Positions 1 to 6,834 of a DNA stretch of 16,067 bases are shown one piece after another. This DNA comes from Verrucomicrobiota bacterium (GTDB lineage: Bacteria > Verrucomicrobiota > Verrucomicrobiia > Verrucomicrobiales > DEV007): assembly GCA_027618625.1 (NCBI GenBank), contig JAQCER010000008.1, forward strand, positions 1 through 16,067. The letters run 5' to 3'. The notes beneath the pieces are model-generated. The model ran no database searches. It saw only the letters and a program-made list of their open reading frames with translations, and was not told the origin of the DNA. The translations under genes were made by a program, and so were the position numbers. Position 1 is the first letter of the stretch, and every line of letters starts with the position of its first letter.

Positions 1-233
1 CGCTCTCACGAGCGGGCGCGGATTGAAACATTACTTCCTCCCCATAGAATTCTCGGCTTTCTATCGCCCGCTCTCACGAGCGGGCGCGGATTGAAACAAT
101 CACAAGATAGCGCGAATTAGCGTCGATGAGCATCGCCCGCTCTCACGAGCGGGCGCGGATTGAAACATTGCCGATTGGACATACGGCGAGCGCTTCGAAT
201 CGCCCGCTCTCACGAGCGGGCGCGGATTGAAAC
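1..233 (+). CRISPR. CRISPR array (distal end), type I-C-like repeat, 4 repeats, 3 spacers
   Basis: Four copies of a 35-nt repeat are seen at 1-29 (cut by the window edge), 63-97, 132-166 and 199-233; all visible copies are identical. Spacers are 30-62 (33 nt), 98-131 (34 nt) and 167-198 (32 nt). Inside the repeat CGCCCGCTC and GAGCGGGCG form a perfect 9-bp stem with a TCAC loop. The 11 nt after the stem are CGGATTGAAAC. An 11-nt handle ending in ATTGAAAC is what Cas5d leaves in type I-C systems, so I infer type I-C. By that convention the leader is to the left, outside the window, transcription is rightward, and 234 onward is the trailer. No further repeat follows 233. No cas gene lies in the window. 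The repeat carries no decay, which suggests a recent or active array. Confidence 0.97.
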
Positions 234-569
234 CAAGCCGTGACATCGTAAATCTGTGGTAGCCAACGAGGCTCAGAAATCTTGCCGTCGTACATCATAG
301 TGTCGCGACTGCCACTTCCGACAGGCTGCTCCAACGTTGCCTGATCGAAGAATCGCGAACGTAACTCAATGCAGACTCTGTTGGCGGTTTGTCCCGATGG
401 GCACCAGTACTCGGGAGCGGCGAGTTACCTACTCTTCGTAGGACCTTTGCTATCGGCCCAGATGTGTGTGATTCCCCCACAACGGTGGTCACCTACACAT
501 CGACATGATCGCGTCTAAGTAAGATTCTGTTACCTTCAAGATCACTGGCGAATTGTGTAGTTGATACGA
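234..569. other. CRISPR trailer / intergenic region without recognisable gene
   Basis: This gap lies between the last CRISPR repeat and the end of the leftward polymerase gene. I see no convincing coding region; the short open frames here have no SD and run into CRISPR repeats. The first ~33 nt after the last repeat could be an unclosed terminal spacer. Confidence 0.6.
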
Positions 570-576
570 CTACACA
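554..576 (-). terminator. Hairpin overlapping the polymerase stop codon, weak terminator candidate
   Basis: TGTGTAG (554-560) pairs with CTACACA (570-576) around a 9-nt loop, and includes the TAG stop of the polymerase gene. There is no T-run after it on the minus strand, so intrinsic termination is doubtful. The GTGTAG/CTACAC arms resemble the dyads upstream of the integrase at 9106-9181, which may be chance. Confidence 0.3.
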
Positions 577-2774
577 GATGCCTTCGGCTCCCACGGCAGC
601 AACTTCCCGTTCTCGTCGAAGACCGGTTTCGCACCCTTGTGCCAGCGTCGCATCAGGGCGTACTCGCAGGAGATCGGCAGGTCGGACTGGATAACGTCCC
701 GCATCGCTTCACGCATGACGCGACTAACGTCATCGGCTGCGGATTTATGGTCTATCCCGTGCTCAGGTAGCTCGACGATGACTTCGTCATGCACGCACGC
801 CACAACACGATAACCGGCCCGCATCAAACGGTAGAGGGCTTCCTTCATGCCGTCAGCAGCTAGTCCCTGGAACGGTGTGTTCCGTGCTGCTGTGAAGCGT
901 ACGTTGGCGCGGATTCGACCGGTCAATGTTTCCACGCTCGACGTAAAGAGCTTACGGAACAGCTCCGGTCCGGCCGCGTAGGCCGCGATCGCAATCGACG
1001 GGTTGCAGTTGATTCTATGGAGGTTTAACCACACGTGCGCCATTCCGGTTGCGTTGTACGGTTTTCCATCGCGACTGGCGGTGTAGCCCTGCAGTACTCG
1101 TCTCGCGAATCCTAGTGATGCATCGTCGCGAAACTGGGTACGGACGATGTCGACGGTAGTTTGCAGGTTCTCGGCCAGGACCGCGTAACCATCCTCCGCC
1201 AAGTAGTGCGATAACTCGGGGTACGTTTGCGTGATATGTGTGGTACGAAAGTGTTCCGCTTCTTCCAGCGTCATGTCAACCCCGTACGTCAGCCTGGCGT
1301 AAGCGGTGAGCGTTTGCGCTGACAGGCCGCCAGGGATACCGAAGTTCACCGCCTTGGCTCGCTGTCGCCAGTTCGCGTAGTCTTCGGTTCCCTTTAGCGT
1401 TCGGAATACGTCGATCGGTATTCCCGCCAACTGGGATGCGGTGTACTCGTGGGGGTCGTACCCTTGCCGTATAGCCTGACCCAGATTGCTAAAGCCGTAC
1501 ATGCGTTCGCAGACTGCTGCCAGCGTTACCAATTCGATATAGCTGTAGTCACAGGCGAGGAAGAGCTGTCCTGGTGACGGGATAAACATATCGCGTACGT
1601 GCCCAGACCGCGGTAGCTGCTGGATGTTGGGCTCCTTACAGCTGGTACGCCCCGTGCGCACCATGACACGGTACGACGGGTGAACACGATCCTCAGTGAT
1701 GTTCGCAAAGAATGATTGCAATTTGACCGCTTCCTCGAGTCCGATCCACGTTTCGATGATCGGATCGACGTCTGCGAACTGCCGCCATACAGTTTTGATC
1801 GACGTCGACATGCGGCCGTTGGCGGTGGTCGGAATATTCAGTTCGTGCGAAACGGCAATACGAGATAAGACGTCGATGAGCGTTGCCTGATTCTTGGAAG
1901 GGATGCCGGTCTTCGGTGTGCGCAAGATCTCTCCAGTTTTCTTCGATCGCTTGAACAGTTCACCGCCGATCAGCTGCTCCAGCCGTGCCACGAACGTCTC
2001 GATCGACGCTCGCAGTTCTGCGTAGGACCGGTCCCGGCAGGTCATATCAATGGCGATCCCCCGACGGCTGATGTCCGCGAGTGCCACCGCTGCACGCGTT
2101 TGCGTGAAAATCGACAGCGGGCCGGCCAGGGGATGGATGTGTTGAGTGCGGATTGACGCAAGTTCCTGCCATTGCTGCGCAAAGATCCGCATCGTGGTAA
2201 CCGCGTCCAGCATGGCGTAGTCTCTTGCCTCGGCCGGCCAGCGGTCCAACGGTCGATCGGCCAGCTGGTGGTACCGGCAGCGCCAACTCCCTTCGCCTTT
2301 GTCCAGCTCCACGCCGAAGCGTCGTCGGCTGACACGATCCAAGGATTCGGGGAACGGGTCCGCGTCATCGGCTGCCAGTCGTAGCAGTCCTTCCAACAGC
2401 ATCGCGTCCCAGCAGCGGTTCTGCTCCAACGCGTCGAATAGGAAACGGGACATGACCGGACCGGCGGCTTGCGCAAGAACGGGTAGATCAAAGCCTACGT
2501 TCCAGAACACGAACGACCGGTCCCGGTGAATCGCCAGGAAGCGAGGGAACGCGTTCGGTTTCAGTAAGTAGTGAGAAGCCCCATCGCTTACCGAAATGAT
2601 CACCAACGGTTGCACCGAGGTCCGTAGGTCCACGGTAGCATCGGTCTCGCAGTCAAGAGCGATAAACGGGGCGAGCTGCTGGTCGGACCACTCGGAATAC
2701 TCGATCCGCTCGCCGGCGAAGGATGTCTGCCAAACGGTCGGCGGGGTGGTGTGGAACGGGACACAAACCGTCAT
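570..2774 (-). CDS. Family A DNA polymerase with 3'-5' exonuclease (phage/plasmid type)
   Basis: A 734-residue replicative-type DNA polymerase. The N-terminal proofreading domain is intact: Exo I D41-x-E43 in 'ALDCETDA', Exo II N92-x-x-F95-D96, a further Asp at D123, and Exo III Y186-x3-D190. The polymerase domain has 'TGRTSCKEPNIQQLPR' (about 374-389), motif A 'DYSYIE' with D409 and E414, motif B R470-x3-K474-x3-F478, and motif C 'HDE' at 662-664. There is no 5'-3' exonuclease domain. In motif B the bacterial 'NFGLIYG' is 'NFGIPGG', so the Tyr equivalent to E. coli Y766 is replaced by Gly, a change I associate with element-encoded rather than housekeeping enzymes. The ATG has the SD AAGGA about 8 nt upstream. 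It is the last gene of the leftward replication train, after the PrimPol-helicase. Function as the element's own polymerase is an inference from context. Confidence 0.95.
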   Translation of the reverse strand: MTVCVPFHTTPPTVWQTSFAGERIEYSEWSDQQLAPFIALDCETDATVDLRTSVQPLVIISVSDGASHYLLKPNAFPRFLAIHRDRSFVFWNVGFDLPVLAQAAGPVMSRFLFDALEQNRCWDAMLLEGLLRLAADDADPFPESLDRVSRRRFGVELDKGEGSWRCRYHQLADRPLDRWPAEARDYAMLDAVTTMRIFAQQWQELASIRTQHIHPLAGPLSIFTQTRAAVALADISRRGIAIDMTCRDRSYAELRASIETFVARLEQLIGGELFKRSKKTGEILRTPKTGIPSKNQATLIDVLSRIAVSHELNIPTTANGRMSTSIKTVWRQFADVDPIIETWIGLEEAVKLQSFFANITEDRVHPSYRVMVRTGRTSCKEPNIQQLPRSGHVRDMFIPSPGQLFLACDYSYIELVTLAAVCERMYGFSNLGQAIRQGYDPHEYTASQLAGIPIDVFRTLKGTEDYANWRQRAKAVNFGIPGGLSAQTLTAYARLTYGVDMTLEEAEHFRTTHITQTYPELSHYLAEDGYAVLAENLQTTVDIVRTQFRDDASLGFARRVLQGYTASRDGKPYNATGMAHVWLNLHRINCNPSIAIAAYAAGPELFRKLFTSSVETLTGRIRANVRFTAARNTPFQGLAADGMKEALYRLMRAGYRVVACVHDEVIVELPEHGIDHKSAADDVSRVMREAMRDVIQSDLPISCEYALMRRWHKGAKPVFDENGKLLPWEPKASV

Positions 2775-2926
2775 TTGTCATTCCTTATGGCAAGGGGATC
2801 AACATGCTCTTAGCTGTATTCTTGATCCCCTTGATCCCCTTGACCCCCTTCGGCAGGTGAAACGGGACACAAACCGTCATTTATCATTCCTTACGGCAAG
2901 GGGATCAACATGCTCTTAACTGTGTT
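2751..2926. repeat. 70-bp direct duplication (65/70 identical) covering the polymerase RBS and start codon
   Basis: Bases 2751-2820 and 2857-2926 align without gaps at an offset of 106 bp; I count five differences, all transitions. Each copy contains the minus-strand AAGGA SD, an ATG followed by the same codons, and the 16-mer CAAGGGGATCAACATG. Confidence 0.85.
2785..2880 (-). CDS. Possible 31-residue leader peptide made by duplication of the polymerase start
   Basis: This ORF starts with the same AAGGA ribosome-binding site and the same first eight codons (MTVCVPFH) as the polymerase, because a 70-bp segment is duplicated 106 bp upstream. It then runs through the 9-bp repeats, giving 'KGVKGIKGIK', and stops with TAA at 2787-2785. 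That stop overlaps the AAGGA site of the polymerase, whose ATG follows 10 nt later, so translation of the leader could be coupled to the polymerase. It may equally be a by-product of the duplication. No family is recognised. Confidence 0.35.
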   Translation of the reverse strand: MTVCVPFHLPKGVKGIKGIKNTAKSMLIPLP

Positions 2927-3143
2927 GGGACCTTCTTGAATTCTTTGCTCCACTTCAGTCTCAATAACCGGTTGAAGTTTTAGTGTGTCCGAATATCAAA
3001 TTGCTTCGGGAGACCAACCAAACCGTCACCGAGGGGATCAAGGGGATCAAGAATACAGTTAAGTGAAACTTGATCCCCTTGAACTACCGTGACCCCCTTG
3101 AGTCTTTTCCATAGCAAGGGGATCAACATGATCCCCTTGATCC
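2791..3143. repeat. AAGGGGATC 9-bp repeat cluster with inverted copies
   Basis: The unit AAGGGGATC (or CTTGATCCC on the other strand) occurs many times. CAAGGGGATCAACATG occurs at 2791-2806, 2897-2912 and 3115-3130. Tandem CTTGATCCCC units run at 2821-2849. An inverted copy of the block 'CTTARCTGTATT' plus CTTGATCCCCTTGATCCCCT lies at 3032-3062. Strong hairpins result: 3115-3125 with 3129-3139 (11-bp stem, 3-nt loop), and 3040-3051 with 3069-3080 (12-bp stem, 17-nt loop). The cluster fills the space between the PrimPol-helicase stop and the polymerase start. Function is unknown; an origin, a protein-binding array or a small mobile repeat are all possible. Confidence 0.85.
3115..3139 (-). terminator. 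Hairpin just after the primase-helicase stop, terminator or RNA-processing candidate
   Basis: CAAGGGGATCA and TGATCCCCTTG pair perfectly (11 bp) around ACA, 8 nt downstream of the primase-helicase stop codon. There is no T-run, so it may stabilise or process the mRNA rather than stop it; the polymerase gene follows on the same strand. Confidence 0.4.
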
Positions 3144-3146
3144 CCT

Positions 3147-5147
3147 TCAGTCTTGGGCAGTATCTTCCGAGTCCGTTTCTGTCGCGGTAGCCCGCAGGGA
3201 TTCCGGTAGCTCCCAGACCCATAACCCGTCGGGCTGTTTCTGCGAAGCGATGCCAATTTCCTTTTTTGCCCGTTTCAATGTAATCGCGGTGATGTCCATA
3301 CCGGCCGCGTTCTTCTTGATCTGTTTGGCCGGAACTGGACCCTGCTTGAGTTCTTCCATCAAGAAGGTTACCGCCTCATTTAGGGCCGATACATGCTCCT
3401 GGTTTCCAGTGTGACCGAGGGGGCGGTTCACGTGATTCGCCTCCCACACGCAGCGAGTAGTCGGCTGTTGCCTGTTTACCATCGAAACGTCCGCCGGCAC
3501 CTCCTCGATCTGGTAGGCCCATCCCCGGTCGCAACGGATGATGTTCGCCTTGGAAGGCCACAAAATACGGCGGCCGGTATCCGGCTCTTCTTCGATGCTC
3601 CACGCCACCCGGGCGGCTGCTACCCACTGGCCGCTTCCGAGCACGCGGTTCTTTCGGGAGCGCGTCTCGTCTTTGCTGTAATGCGTAACCGCCACCACAC
3701 CGATTCCCAACGTCGCTGCCAGATTGCCCAAGATACGCATCAACGGTCGGGCGTGTTCAACGTCCTTTTTACCGCCCAGCGCCGCCATTAACGGGTCAAC
3801 GACGAACATTACACATTCCGTAGTGCGCAACATGTCTGCCAATGACGCTACGTGAGATGGCTGAAAGAAGTCAAACTCTTCCTGCTGGCCGGACACATGT
3901 TCGACCAACATCCGGTGGCAAACTACCCGTAGACCGTCCCCTTGGGCGGCAACAATGCGCGGCGTAACCACGGTCCGCACATCGTCTTCGTAGTTCAGGA
4001 AGCAGACGTTCGACGCAGCGGGAAAGACGAATCCGTCAGGAAACGGAAGGCCAGCCGATAGACGGGCTGCCCAGTCGCAACAGATGCTCGACTTACTAAC
4101 GCCCGCTTCACCGGCAAGCAGTGTAACCATGCCGCGGGGAATGTGCCCGGGCCACAGCCAGTCAATGTCCGAAGCCGCTTCCGGTTGGCAGATGTCATAG
4201 AGCGACACCGGCGTGGGGGCAGTCACCAAAGCCGCCGACTGAAACACGCTCGCGTCGTGTTCCCCATTCGTACGGCAAGCGAAATCCGGAACTGCGACGC
4301 CCTGCTGCTCGGCTTCGCGTTTCGCGATATGGTCGACGATGTCCCGTATTTCGGTTTCCGGTAGTGGAGGACGGTTGCGGCAATTCCAAACAGTCGCACG
4401 TTCGAGCAATCCCGGCAAACCGTGGTCCCGTGCGCAACGCCCTACCAGCTTCGTTGCGACGTCGTGCCGCGATACGTTCACACCCTTAGTCACGCCGATA
4501 TGATCCTCCAAACAGCCGTCTATCGCCGCCGTGACACGCAATACTTCACCGGCGGATCCTTCGGCCAACTGCCGCAGCCAGTCCGGCAACGTTGCCAGCT
4601 CGACGTCAAACGGGCTAAGGCCCGTTTCCCATTCATAACGTCCGCCCGACACGTGCACGCTCGGCCAGACGTGGACATTGTCCCTTTTCAGCTCAACGTC
4701 GCTCGGTAGCCGAATTGCGTTCTTCGCCAAAGGTGCGTCCTGTGACCAAGGGCTGCGGAACCAGATGTGTGGTAATCGCTTCCCGCCGGAAACACCTCGC
4801 CATGTAACGGGCAATATCCCGTACTGCCGCTCCCATTCCGCCAACTGTGCGACGTGCTCTTGTGAGTCCATTTCGAGAACAACGATTCCCACGTGCCACA
4901 GTGAAACGGCAATGCTCATGCGTGGTTCGGTCGTCCATAACGCCTCGGCAATCGCGGGATCGCTCGACGCGCTATTGCGTCCATGAGGAAACAGCTCGCC
5001 GTAGGGATGCTTGCCAGCGCTACATTCCGTAGAGCCGCATGCGCATTGCCCATCTTCGGTCCACCATGTACCGAAAATAGGTAGGCCGAACTGAGCATAA
5101 CGTACTACTGCATCCTTGATTTCCAGAACGAGTTTTCCTACACTCAT
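3147..5147 (-). CDS. PrimPol - AAA (RepA-like) helicase fusion, element replication initiator
   Basis: A 666-residue protein of three parts. Residues ~12-195 look like the bifunctional primase-polymerase N-terminal domain: C35-x-C37, C42, 'GKHP' (45-48), the metal-binding strand 'VVLEMD' (E92-x-D94), 'SGG...HIWF' (120-130) and 'SVHVSGGRYEW' (163-173). Residues ~335-540 form a RecA-fold ATPase of the RepA/AAA_25 kind, with Walker A 'GEAGVSKS' (346-353), Walker B ending at D451 and a sensor His in 'VTHYSK' (H489). Residues ~600-648 look like a winged helix ('TLKRAKKEIGI ... WVWELP'). It should unwind and prime DNA for the polymerase encoded next. The first metal ligand is Glu where Asp is usual. 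I chose ATG 5147, not the ATG 31 codons upstream, because a strong hairpin lies in that extension and PrimPol domains normally begin close to here; the SD (GAAG) is weak. Confidence 0.9.
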   Translation of the reverse strand: MSVGKLVLEIKDAVVRYAQFGLPIFGTWWTEDGQCACGSTECSAGKHPYGELFPHGRNSASSDPAIAEALWTTEPRMSIAVSLWHVGIVVLEMDSQEHVAQLAEWERQYGILPVTWRGVSGGKRLPHIWFRSPWSQDAPLAKNAIRLPSDVELKRDNVHVWPSVHVSGGRYEWETGLSPFDVELATLPDWLRQLAEGSAGEVLRVTAAIDGCLEDHIGVTKGVNVSRHDVATKLVGRCARDHGLPGLLERATVWNCRNRPPLPETEIRDIVDHIAKREAEQQGVAVPDFACRTNGEHDASVFQSAALVTAPTPVSLYDICQPEAASDIDWLWPGHIPRGMVTLLAGEAGVSKSSICCDWAARLSAGLPFPDGFVFPAASNVCFLNYEDDVRTVVTPRIVAAQGDGLRVVCHRMLVEHVSGQQEEFDFFQPSHVASLADMLRTTECVMFVVDPLMAALGGKKDVEHARPLMRILGNLAATLGIGVVAVTHYSKDETRSRKNRVLGSGQWVAAARVAWSIEEEPDTGRRILWPSKANIIRCDRGWAYQIEEVPADVSMVNRQQPTTRCVWEANHVNRPLGHTGNQEHVSALNEAVTFLMEELKQGPVPAKQIKKNAAGMDITAITLKRAKKEIGIASQKQPDGLWVWELPESLRATATETDSEDTAQD

Positions 5148-5198
5148 AATTGCAACTTCTTTCTTTCGTCGGAGTGACGGCCGGCGGTGGGAAACGTG

Positions 5199-5229
5199 GG
5201 GCGCTCGAGTGACGGCGAGCGCCCTTTTT
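5199..5229 (+). terminator. GC-rich hairpin with T-tract on the plus strand, in the leader of the primase-helicase gene
   Basis: GGGCGCTCG (5199-5207) pairs with CGAGCGCCC (5216-5224) around an 8-nt loop and is followed by TTTTT on the plus strand. It is a textbook intrinsic terminator for rightward transcription, yet no rightward gene is seen to its left. On the minus strand it forms a 5'-leader hairpin before the primase-helicase start. It may block antisense transcription or regulate the leftward mRNA. Confidence 0.6.
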
Positions 5230-5265
5230 CGTTGCGTCACATGACGGCCAAAAGCAAAACGTCAA

Positions 5266-5306
5266 ACCCCGTGCCGCTTGCGAACGCGGCTAACGCGTGA
5301 CGGGGT
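5266..5306 (-). terminator. Compound hairpin after the Pro/Gln-rich gene
   Basis: ACCCCGT (5266-5272) pairs with ACGGGGT (5300-5306), enclosing an inner stem GCCGC/GCGGC (5273-5277 with 5286-5290). On the minus strand the next bases are TTGACGTTTTGCTTTT, so partial termination or attenuation between this gene and the primase-helicase is possible. Confidence 0.35.
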
Positions 5307-5320
5307 GAAGGCACAGGGCC

Positions 5321-6004
5321 TTACTGCTGCAGGTTCAGTGGGATCGCAGTCACCACATCACTGAAGCCCTTGGCGTTTTGCTGGACGACGATCGAATACG
5401 GTCTCCCCTTCAGTTGACTTAAGTAAAACTTCTCTCCATCCTGCAACTGACGACCGGATAGCATGCTGGCCAACTTGACAAGTTTACTCTTGGGGTTAAA
5501 TGACACATTGGCCAGCACACCCACTCGTTTCCCGTTATATGGGCCACCGTCCAGTTGAAACGTGAAATCCAGTTTCTTTTGCGGCTCAACGTGAAATTTT
5601 GACCTCATCGTCTTCTTTGTATAGCCCATAAACGTTGCCGCGTAATTTCCGGGCGGAACCACATCCGTCCCCGAGTTTACCGTAAACTCCTCGTCAAATG
5701 CCGATTCTTGTGGCAACGGTTGGGGCGTCTGATAGCCCGGAACGTGCGGCAGCGGTTGCTGAACGGGATAATTTATCCCTTGTTGCGGCAACGGCTGCTG
5801 CGTCGGATAGCCCGGAACCTGTTGCGGCTGCGGTTGCTGCACCGGATACCCTCCAGCTTGTTGCGGTTGCGGTTGTTGCACCGGATGCCCTCCAACTTGT
5901 TGCGGTTGAGGTTGAGCGGTCTCCGGCGACTGTTGAACCTGTCGCGGATCAACGCCAGGTGTCATACCCCCAGGGCCAAGCGATGGATTTTGAAAACTGT
6001 TCAT
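5321..6004 (-). CDS. Pro/Gln-rich repeat protein with possible ssDNA-binding C-terminal domain
   Basis: A 227-residue protein. Residues ~20-100 are low complexity, made of imperfect 11-17-residue repeats around 'GGYPVQQPQPQQ'. Residues ~105-224 form a beta-rich domain starting 'VPPGNYAATFMGY', with 'LDFTFQLDGGPYNGKRVG', 'SKLVKLASMLSG' and 'LKGRPYSIVV'. This arrangement resembles small phage-encoded domains thought to be OB-fold-like single-strand binders. Together with the neighbouring primase-helicase and polymerase this suggests an SSB-like role, but that is an inference and no catalytic motif is seen. The start at 6004 is supported by TAAGGATG about 5 nt upstream; an ATG 35 codons further up has no comparable site. 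In canonical SSBs the disordered tail is C-terminal; here it is at the N terminus. Confidence 0.75.
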   Translation of the reverse strand: MNSFQNPSLGPGGMTPGVDPRQVQQSPETAQPQPQQVGGHPVQQPQPQQAGGYPVQQPQPQQVPGYPTQQPLPQQGINYPVQQPLPHVPGYQTPQPLPQESAFDEEFTVNSGTDVVPPGNYAATFMGYTKKTMRSKFHVEPQKKLDFTFQLDGGPYNGKRVGVLANVSFNPKSKLVKLASMLSGRQLQDGEKFYLSQLKGRPYSIVVQQNAKGFSDVVTAIPLNLQQ

Positions 6005-6113
6005 GGAAACATCCTTAAAGTAAGAACAAAACTCGAAAACATTCCGTGTTTCCGCGTACGTATCAGAAACATCGTTACCTAATTGTTTCGCGTCTTCGGC
6101 CTGATGCATCGGG

Positions 6114-6476
6114 TCAGATGCTGCACCACTCCTTCATTTCTGCAGCATCTTCCCGCATGTTCCGAATGTCGAGCAGCAATTCATGCCACCTATCGATACG
6201 GCGCAAAAGCTGCTGCAATCGACACGTCAGAGACTCGACACGCACGCGTGATAACGCGTCGTTTATGGCATCGGGTAGACATGACAGGCCAGCAGACGAC
6301 AGATAGCCTGTGTCGTAGCCTGCTTGCCGCATCGCTACGGCCAGCGTCACGCGATGCCGAAGAATGGCATCTCGCTTCTTGTCCGCTTCGACTGAAAGGT
6401 GGTCAACCTCAGACAGTAAAACGTCGGACGGTAACGCCTCCGCTGTGACGGCGAAAGACATAGTGACGGCACTCAT
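6114..6476 (-). CDS. Hypothetical helical protein, 120 residues
   Basis: I do not recognise this family. The protein (MSAVTMSFAV... to ...MKEWCSI) is rich in Leu, Arg, Asp and Glu, with two long predicted helices: around 'VDHLSVEADKKRDAILRHR' and the C-terminal third 'LTCRLQQLLRRIDRWHELLL'. No signal peptide or membrane segment is present. The ATG at 6476 is preferred over the in-frame TTG at 6485 because GGAGG sits 10 nt upstream of the ATG and directly against the TTG. That GGAGG lies inside the last codons of the four-cysteine gene, so the two are likely translationally coupled. A role in replication or its control is inferred only from operon position. Confidence 0.75.
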   Translation of the reverse strand: MSAVTMSFAVTAEALPSDVLLSEVDHLSVEADKKRDAILRHRVTLAVAMRQAGYDTGYLSSAGLSCLPDAINDALSRVRVESLTCRLQQLLRRIDRWHELLLDIRNMREDAAEMKEWCSI

Positions 6477-6481
6477 TTGTA

Positions 6482-6634
6482 TCAATCCTCCAAATCAGAT
6501 GACGGTTCGGCTAATCGCTGCTCGCGAAGTTGCCAGCAGTCGTCACATAGGTAGGTAATTTGGCCCAAACAGTCGGCATAGGCCGGTACAGCGGGACCTT
6601 GACACTCTTCACACTTCAGCTGCTCGTCAATCAT
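6482..6634 (-). CDS. Four-cysteine zinc-ribbon-like small protein, 50 residues
   Basis: The 50-residue protein begins MIDEQLKCEECQGP and has two CxxC knuckles, C8/C11 and C30/C33, with a further Cys at 22, followed by an acidic tail. This spacing suggests a single zinc ribbon; ligation of zinc is inferred. Its ATG shares one base with the TGA of the upstream HTH gene (TGATG), and GGGGAGG lies about 6 nt upstream inside that gene. Its own stop region carries the SD of the next gene. Such packing on both sides is strong evidence that it is real despite its size. It may bind DNA or act as a subunit for the replication proteins; I recognise no named family. Confidence 0.8.
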   Translation of the reverse strand: MIDEQLKCEECQGPAVPAYADCLGQITYLCDDCWQLREQRLAEPSSDLED

Positions 6635-6834
6635 CACCGCCTCCCCTTCGCAGTTGCGCGGATGGCAGCGTCGAGTTCTTGACGTGAAATGAGACGCTTA
6701 CGGCGAACTGGCCGGTAGACCGTTAATTGACGTGCCGCGATCATCCGCTCGATCGTGCGTTTGCACATGCGGCCGTATACGGCCGCCTCGTTGATCGTCA
6801 ACCAGTTCGATAGGGTGGTGGCAGGATCGCTCAT
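6634..6834 (-). CDS. Excisionase/MerR-like helix-turn-helix protein, 66 residues
   Basis: The core 'WLTINEAAVYGRMCKRTIERMIAARQLTVYRPVRRKRLISRQELDAAI' is the classic layout of the HTH_17/excisionase family: helix-turn-helix, then a wing with basic residues, then the 'I/V-x-x-x-E-L-D' helix. Members act as recombination directionality factors for tyrosine integrases or as small repressors. The start overlaps the stop of the preceding HTH gene by ATGA. The protein ends in a basic tail (TAKGRR). With an integrase about 2.4 kb away, an excision role is plausible; a regulatory role for the replication operon is equally possible. Confidence 0.85.
   Translation of the reverse strand: MSDPATTLSNWLTINEAAVYGRMCKRTIERMIAARQLTVYRPVRRKRLISRQELDAAIRATAKGRR

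Noticed and set aside
98..131. Spacer 2 shares CGTCGATGAGC with bases ~1872-1882 in the polymerase gene, suggesting self-targeting
   Set aside because: Only 11 of 34 bases match; this is near chance for a window of this size.
143..492. Short minus-strand open frames over the CRISPR repeats and trailer
   Set aside because: They read through repeats, lack an SD and have no recognisable content.
567..575. CGACTACAC shared between the polymerase-end hairpin and the integrase control region (9117-9125), as a possible pair of element ends
   Set aside because: Nine bases are too few; such a match is expected by chance in 16 kb.
2042..2491. 149-residue open frame on the minus strand inside the polymerase gene
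   Set aside because: It is out of frame with the clear polymerase domain and Trp/Arg/Ser-rich, as expected of a shadow frame.
3059..3112. 17-codon frame starting after a third degenerate copy of the repeat
   Set aside because: It has no clear SD and no coupling to a following gene.
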